This document shows positions 5,974-8,505 of a DNA stretch of 8,505 nt, piece by piece. A program made the translations under genes and the position numbers. The notes beneath the pieces were generated by a model that was not told the DNA's origin, searched no databases, and was given only the letters and a program-made list of their open reading frames with translations. Position 1 is the first letter of the stretch, and every line of letters starts with the position of its first letter. The stretch is from Chloroflexota bacterium (lineage in GTDB: Bacteria; Chloroflexota; Dehalococcoidia; DSTF01; RBG-16-68-14): assembly GCA_022573935.1 (NCBI GenBank), contig JACZTE010000027.1, forward strand, positions 1 through 8,505, given 5' to 3'.

Positions 5974-6002
5974 AGTATTGCACAGGCCAGGTAGCGTGTC
6001 AA
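5974..6002 (-). promoter_or_regulatory. Weak minus-strand promoter candidate
   Basis: TTGACA (6002-5997), a 17-base spacer and AATACT (5979-5974) would start a leftward transcript near 5967 into the hairpin chain. The -35 is perfect but the -10 matches four of six and lacks the initial T. It matters mainly as an alternative reading of which strand of 5627-5908 is transcribed. Between 5909 and 6103 I see no gene. Confidence 0.25.
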
Positions 6003-6068
6003 CCCCCTTCGTCGAACGTATCTGTCTGTCTCTGCAGTCGCCTGAGCGCATGCACGGCACGCAGCGTA

Positions 6069-6082
6069 GCGTCGTACGACGC
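6069..6082. repeat. Perfect 14-bp palindrome GCGTCGTACGACGC
   Basis: This uninterrupted palindrome lies about 22 bases upstream of the coaE -35 box. It may be a dimeric regulator site or a chance palindrome in GC-rich DNA; one copy is seen in the window. Confidence 0.45.
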
Positions 6083-6103
6083 CTCAGATGCCCCGCGACT
6101 TCC

Positions 6104-6133
6104 TTGTGCGGCGATCCTGGCGACTAGTACAAT
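6104..6133 (+). promoter_or_regulatory. Probable coaE promoter with overlapping inverted repeat
   Basis: TTGTGC (6104-6109), an 18-base spacer and TACAAT (6128-6133) suggest a start near 6140 and a leader of about 60 bases before coaE. A perfect inverted repeat, CGACTA-N6-TAGTCG (6121-6138), is centred on the -10 box, a natural position for a repressor. No dedicated regulator gene is adjacent on this strand. Confidence 0.45.
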
Positions 6134-6141
6134 AGTCGGGT

Positions 6142-6181
6142 CGCCGGCATCGCCCCTGGCGGGAACGGGGCACGGCCGGCG
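6142..6181 (+). promoter_or_regulatory. Hairpin in the coaE leader
   Basis: CGCCGGC (6142-6148) pairs with GCCGGCG (6175-6181), and inside it GCCCC (6152-6156) pairs with GGGGC (6167-6171) across a three-by-three internal loop. It would occupy nearly the whole predicted leader, ending eight bases before GGAGGAG. It may stabilise the mRNA or affect ribosome access; no known riboswitch is recognised. Confidence 0.45.
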
Positions 6182-6198
6182 TGTTTGTGGAGGAGACC

Positions 6199-6810
6199 AT
6201 GCGTGTTATCGGCCTCACCGGAGGCATCGCTAGCGGTAAGTCTCTCGTCGCGCAGCAGCTCGCGGAGCACGGCGCCACGGTGATCGACGCCGATACGCTG
6301 GGCCACGAGACGTACCGTCGCGGCACGGAGACGTACGACGCGGTGGTCGCCGCCTTCGGCTCGGACGTCGTCGGCGCGGACGAGGAGATCGACCGCCGGG
6401 CGCTCGGGGCGAAGGTGTTCGCCGACCCGGCGTCGCGGCGGCGGCTGGAGGAGATCGTCTGGCCCGCCATGCGTAGCATGATGGAAACACGACTAGACGA
6501 CCTGCGCGCCCAGGGCACTGCCGTGGCAGTGCTGGAGGCGGCGCTCCTGATCGAGGCCGATTGGCTGCCGCTGGTCGACGAGGTGTGGTTGGCGTCGACC
6601 TCGCCGGCGACGGCCCGCCAGCGGCTGGCAGAGCGAAACGGTCTGACGATGGAGGAGGCGGAGTCGCGCCTGCGCGCGCAGCTGCCCAACGAAAAGCGAC
6701 GCCCGTACGCCGACGTGGTGATCGAAAACGACGGTTCGCTGGAGGAGCTGCGGGGCGCTGTGGACGAGGCGTGGTCGAAGCTTGAGCACGCAGGCGGGCG
6801 AGCGCGATGA
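6199..6810 (+). CDS. coaE: Dephospho-CoA kinase
   Basis: CoaE phosphorylates the 3'-hydroxyl of dephospho-CoA's ribose with ATP, the last step of coenzyme A synthesis, in the cytoplasm. The 203-aa product has the P-loop GGIASGKS (8-15), the [10 protein letters not shown] segment (28-37) near the substrate site, the lid region RRALGAKVF...WPAM (67-91), the core strand [10 protein letters not shown] (111-120), and the [18 protein letters not shown] and [17 protein letters not shown] segments typical of the family. Length fits (about 200 aa). A GTG at 6181 is in frame, but ATG 6199 is chosen because GGAGGAG lies just upstream and the protein then starts at the first beta strand. The last codons overlap the next gene by ATGA. 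CoA synthesis and the following ATPase have no obvious functional link, so co-transcription may be incidental. Confidence 0.95.
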   Translation: MRVIGLTGGIASGKSLVAQQLAEHGATVIDADTLGHETYRRGTETYDAVVAAFGSDVVGADEEIDRRALGAKVFADPASRRRLEEIVWPAMRSMMETRLDDLRAQGTAVAVLEAALLIEADWLPLVDEVWLASTSPATARQRLAERNGLTMEEAESRLRAQLPNEKRRPYADVVIENDGSLEELRGAVDEAWSKLEHAGGRAR

Positions 6811-7724
6811 CGGTGGAGGAGCAGGTAGCGGACGGCAACTTCCGCCAGTACGCCATCGAGGAGTATCACCCGGCGCGGGAGCCCTTCTATCTGCCCATCG
6901 ACGATGAGGTAGAGCTCTTCACCGCCGCCTTCCAGCAGCAGATACCCGTCCTCCTCAAGGGGCCCACAGGAAGTGGCAAGACCCGCTTCGTCGAGTTCAT
7001 GGCCTGGAAGCTGGGACGGCCGGTTACGATCGTTAAGGACTCCGGCAAAGGCAAGTCTCCATCGAGCGACGGCGGCGAGGCGACGCAGGCGTTGCCCCTG
7101 ATCACCGTCGCCTGCCACGAGGACCTGACCGCCTCTGACCTGGTCGGCCGCTACCTGCTGGAGGGCGAGTCGACTCGCTGGATCGACGGCCCGCTCACGC
7201 GCGCGGTGAAGGTGGGCGCCATCTGCTATCTGGACGAGATAGTAGAGGCGCGCAAGGACACCACGGTGCTCATCCATCCCCTCACCGACCACCGCCGCAT
7301 CCTGCCTATCGAGAAGCGGGGGCAGGTGCTGGAAGCCTCGGACGATTTTCTGCTGGTCATCTCGTACAACCCGGGCTACCAGAGCGCGCTGAAAGATCTG
7401 AAGCACAGCACCCGCCAACGCTTCATCGCGATCGAGTTCGGCCACCCGCCACGAGAGGTCGAGGCGCGCATCATCGAGCACGAAAGCGGCGTAGACCGGT
7501 CGATCGCGGAGGAGCTGGCGAAGCTGGGCGAGAAGGTGCGCCACCTTCGGGAGCACGGCCTGAGCGAAGGGGTGAGCGCCCGGCTGCTCATCTACACCGG
7601 CCGGCTGATCACGCAGGGGATTGCGCCGCGGCGGGCCTGCCAGGTAGCCGTCGTCTGGGCGCTCACAGACGACGCGGACGTGCAACGGAGCATCGAAGAG
7701 GTCGTCAGTGCGATCTTCGAGTAA
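6807..7724 (+). CDS. MoxR/CbbQ-NorQ family AAA+ ATPase
   Basis: Relatives (CbbQ, NorQ, NirQ) use ATP to remodel or activate metalloenzymes such as Rubisco or nitric oxide reductase, working with a von Willebrand A partner (CbbO/NorD). The 305-aa protein has Walker A GPTGSGKT (52-59), the [20 protein letters not shown] block (99-118), [23 protein letters not shown] with Walker B (138-144), sensor-1 Asn188 in [22 protein letters not shown], and arginine-finger candidates Arg203 and Arg205. Compared with CbbQ as I recall it, about 25 polar residues (73-97, rich in Lys, Gly, Ser) are inserted before the TVACHEDL strand. The ATG overlaps the coaE stop (ATGA), so translation is coupled. No VWA gene follows; a 49-aa membrane protein and a convergent gene do. 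The substrate cannot be told from the sequence. Confidence 0.88.
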   Translation: MTVEEQVADGNFRQYAIEEYHPAREPFYLPIDDEVELFTAAFQQQIPVLLKGPTGSGKTRFVEFMAWKLGRPVTIVKDSGKGKSPSSDGGEATQALPLITVACHEDLTASDLVGRYLLEGESTRWIDGPLTRAVKVGAICYLDEIVEARKDTTVLIHPLTDHRRILPIEKRGQVLEASDDFLLVISYNPGYQSALKDLKHSTRQRFIAIEFGHPPREVEARIIEHESGVDRSIAEELAKLGEKVRHLREHGLSEGVSARLLIYTGRLITQGIAPRRACQVAVVWALTDDADVQRSIEEVVSAIFE

Positions 7725-7764
7725 CGATGACCTGGGACGAGAGTCTGAATTTTGGAGGACTACG

Positions 7765-7914
7765 ATGAAGGGATACTTCTTTCCGGCCCTCGGCTTGCTG
7801 GCCCTGGGCGTCCTCGTCGCGGCCACGCTGGCCTTCACGGCCGCGGAGGTGGATCGTATGAGGCGGCGCCGGACGGAGATCGGCCGGCCAGCGGACAAGC
7901 CGGCTCGAAGTTGA
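7765..7914 (+). CDS. Small single-pass membrane protein, 49 aa
   Basis: I do not recognise a family. The protein starts MKGYFFPALGLLALGVLVAATLAF: one hydrophobic segment (about 5-27), then a strongly basic stretch (DRMRRRRTE, 30-38) and a polar tail. The positive cluster after the segment suggests the C-terminus stays in the cytoplasm, with no signal-peptidase site evident. GGAGG (7754-7758) six bases before ATG 7765 is the best ribosome site in this operon and decides the start; in-frame codons further upstream overlap the ATPase gene. It lies 40 bases after the ATPase stop, so it is probably the last gene of the coaE operon. It could anchor or regulate the ATPase, but that is speculation. 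Confidence 0.65.
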   Translation: MKGYFFPALGLLALGVLVAATLAFTAAEVDRMRRRRTEIGRPADKPARS

Positions 7915-7934
7915 CGGCACGGATCCCCCGCCGC

Positions 7935-8429
7935 TCATTCGTCCAGGTCGAGGGATTCGAGCGTCCACTGGTCGCGGCCTGCGTCCACCACGACGGCCGT
8001 GTAGTTCGTCCTGACTAGCGCACCAAACCCATTGTGCGAATCGACCCAGCTTTCGATGCGGTAGCGCTTGCTGCCTAGCGTGGTGACGTGCTCATCACGG
8101 TCCCACATTGAAGGCCACTCGGCCGAGCCGGGCGCGATCAAGCGCTCTTTCACGAACTCCTGAGCCATCGACAAGGCCAGTGACGGATGGCCGGTGTTGG
8201 TGCGTTTCTGGGCGCGCTCCCAATCACGCGGCATTTGATCTGGCCGAGTGGGAGCAGAATCGCCGCATGAATTGAAACCTAGGATGCCGAGACCAACCAA
8301 CACAATCAGACCGATCACCGCGCCCGTGATCTGCGGCGCGCTCAATGGCTGCTCGCTCTGGCAATGCGGGCACTTCCTCGCGTCCTTATGGATGCGCTCT
8401 TTGCAGGTCGGGCACCGCTTCGGTCCCAT
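7935..8429 (-). CDS. Zinc-ribbon, single-TM protein of unknown function
   Basis: The 164-aa protein has an N-terminal zinc ribbon with two CxxC knuckles (Cys6, Cys9, Cys20, Cys23), one membrane segment (about 34-52, ITGAVIGLIVLVGLGIL), a Pro/Arg linker, and a C-terminal domain (about 83-150) containing AQEFVKERLIAPGSAEWP, the pattern YRIESWVDSHNGFGALVRTNYTA and a final beta strand. Similar tails (FVK..L..P..A.FP and VDS.N.FG...R.NY) occur in many hypothetical proteins of bacteria and phages; no activity is known to me. The ribbon would be cytoplasmic and the tail outside if the membrane segment acts as a signal anchor. ATG 8429 is chosen over the in-frame GTG 8444 because GGTGGAGG lies about eight bases upstream of it. 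It converges with the coaE operon with 20 bases between stops and no clear terminator. Confidence 0.75.
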   Translation of the reverse strand: MGPKRCPTCKERIHKDARKCPHCQSEQPLSAPQITGAVIGLIVLVGLGILGFNSCGDSAPTRPDQMPRDWERAQKRTNTGHPSLALSMAQEFVKERLIAPGSAEWPSMWDRDEHVTTLGSKRYRIESWVDSHNGFGALVRTNYTAVVVDAGRDQWTLESLDLDE

Positions 8430-8505
8430 CGTCTGGACCTCCACCCCCCGCCACCACGATCGTCAAGACCAAGATCGCCGACGCGATCAGCCCGCAAGCC
8501 CACTC
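8430..8505. other. Right-edge segment, no firm feature
   Basis: It contains the GGTGGAGG ribosome site of the zinc-ribbon gene. On the minus strand one frame is open from the window edge and reads a hydrophobic stretch (ACGLIASAILVLTIVVAG) before stopping at 8386, 43 bases inside the zinc-ribbon gene. It could be the end of an upstream membrane protein, but such an overlap is unusual and the piece is too short to assign. Confidence 0.3.

Noticed and set aside
5273..6198. tRNA, tmRNA, SRP RNA, RNase P RNA, riboswitch, CRISPR array or insertion sequence in the long gap
   Set aside because: I found no T-arm GGTTCGA-type box with a matching acceptor, no conserved cores of the known RNAs, no regularly spaced repeats, and no terminal repeats flanking a transposase.
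6084..7898. 604-codon open frame on the minus strand opposite coaE and the ATPase
   Set aside because: It mirrors two well-supported plus-strand genes with clear catalytic motifs. Its product is Arg/Ser/Ala-rich with no domain, as expected of an antisense frame in GC-rich coding DNA.

Overview
The window is GC-rich bacterial DNA (roughly 60% by eye) with dense, operon-style packing and sigma70-type promoters (TTGACA/TATAAT-like). Gene content and protein style fit Chloroflexota or a similar deep-branching Gram-positive-type lineage: a SufR-led suf operon, Trp-Gly-Phe-Leu-Thr winged-helix regulators, and a CbbQ/NorQ-type MoxR ATPase with an insertion. The phylum is an inference; no rRNA or marker phylogeny is available here.

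Layout. (1) 1-2810, minus strand: a sufR-sufC-sufB operon for iron-sulfur cluster assembly. sufB runs off the left edge. SufR carries the three-cysteine Fe-S ligand pattern, and its promoter has an inverted repeat in the -35/-10 spacer, which suggests autoregulation. (2) 2865-5272, minus strand: three tandem paralogous winged-helix regulators of about 100-114 aa, then a membrane-anchored HD-GYP (probable cyclic-di-GMP phosphodiesterase) gene. The gaps are 5, 25 and 48 nt, so this may be one operon. (3) 5273-6198: a 926-base stretch with no convincing gene. Its left part is AT-rich and holds overlapping divergent promoters, one a perfect TTGACA-16-TATAAT on the plus strand, and two CRP-like sites (TGTGA-N6-TCACG). 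Its middle part, 5627-5908, is a chain of strong hairpins that resembles a structured RNA. Its right part holds the coaE promoter and a leader hairpin. (4) 6199-7914, plus strand: coaE (dephospho-CoA kinase), a CbbQ/NorQ-like AAA+ ATPase overlapping it by ATGA, and a 49-aa single-pass membrane protein. (5) 7935-8429, minus strand: a zinc-ribbon, single-TM protein of unknown function, convergent with group 4.

The Suf genes, coaE and the HD-GYP protein are recognisable families. The least explained parts are the hairpin chain with its consensus promoter, and the three tandem winged-helix genes linked to a second-messenger enzyme. Base-pairing and promoter statements come from reading the sequence by eye; no folding or database search was run.
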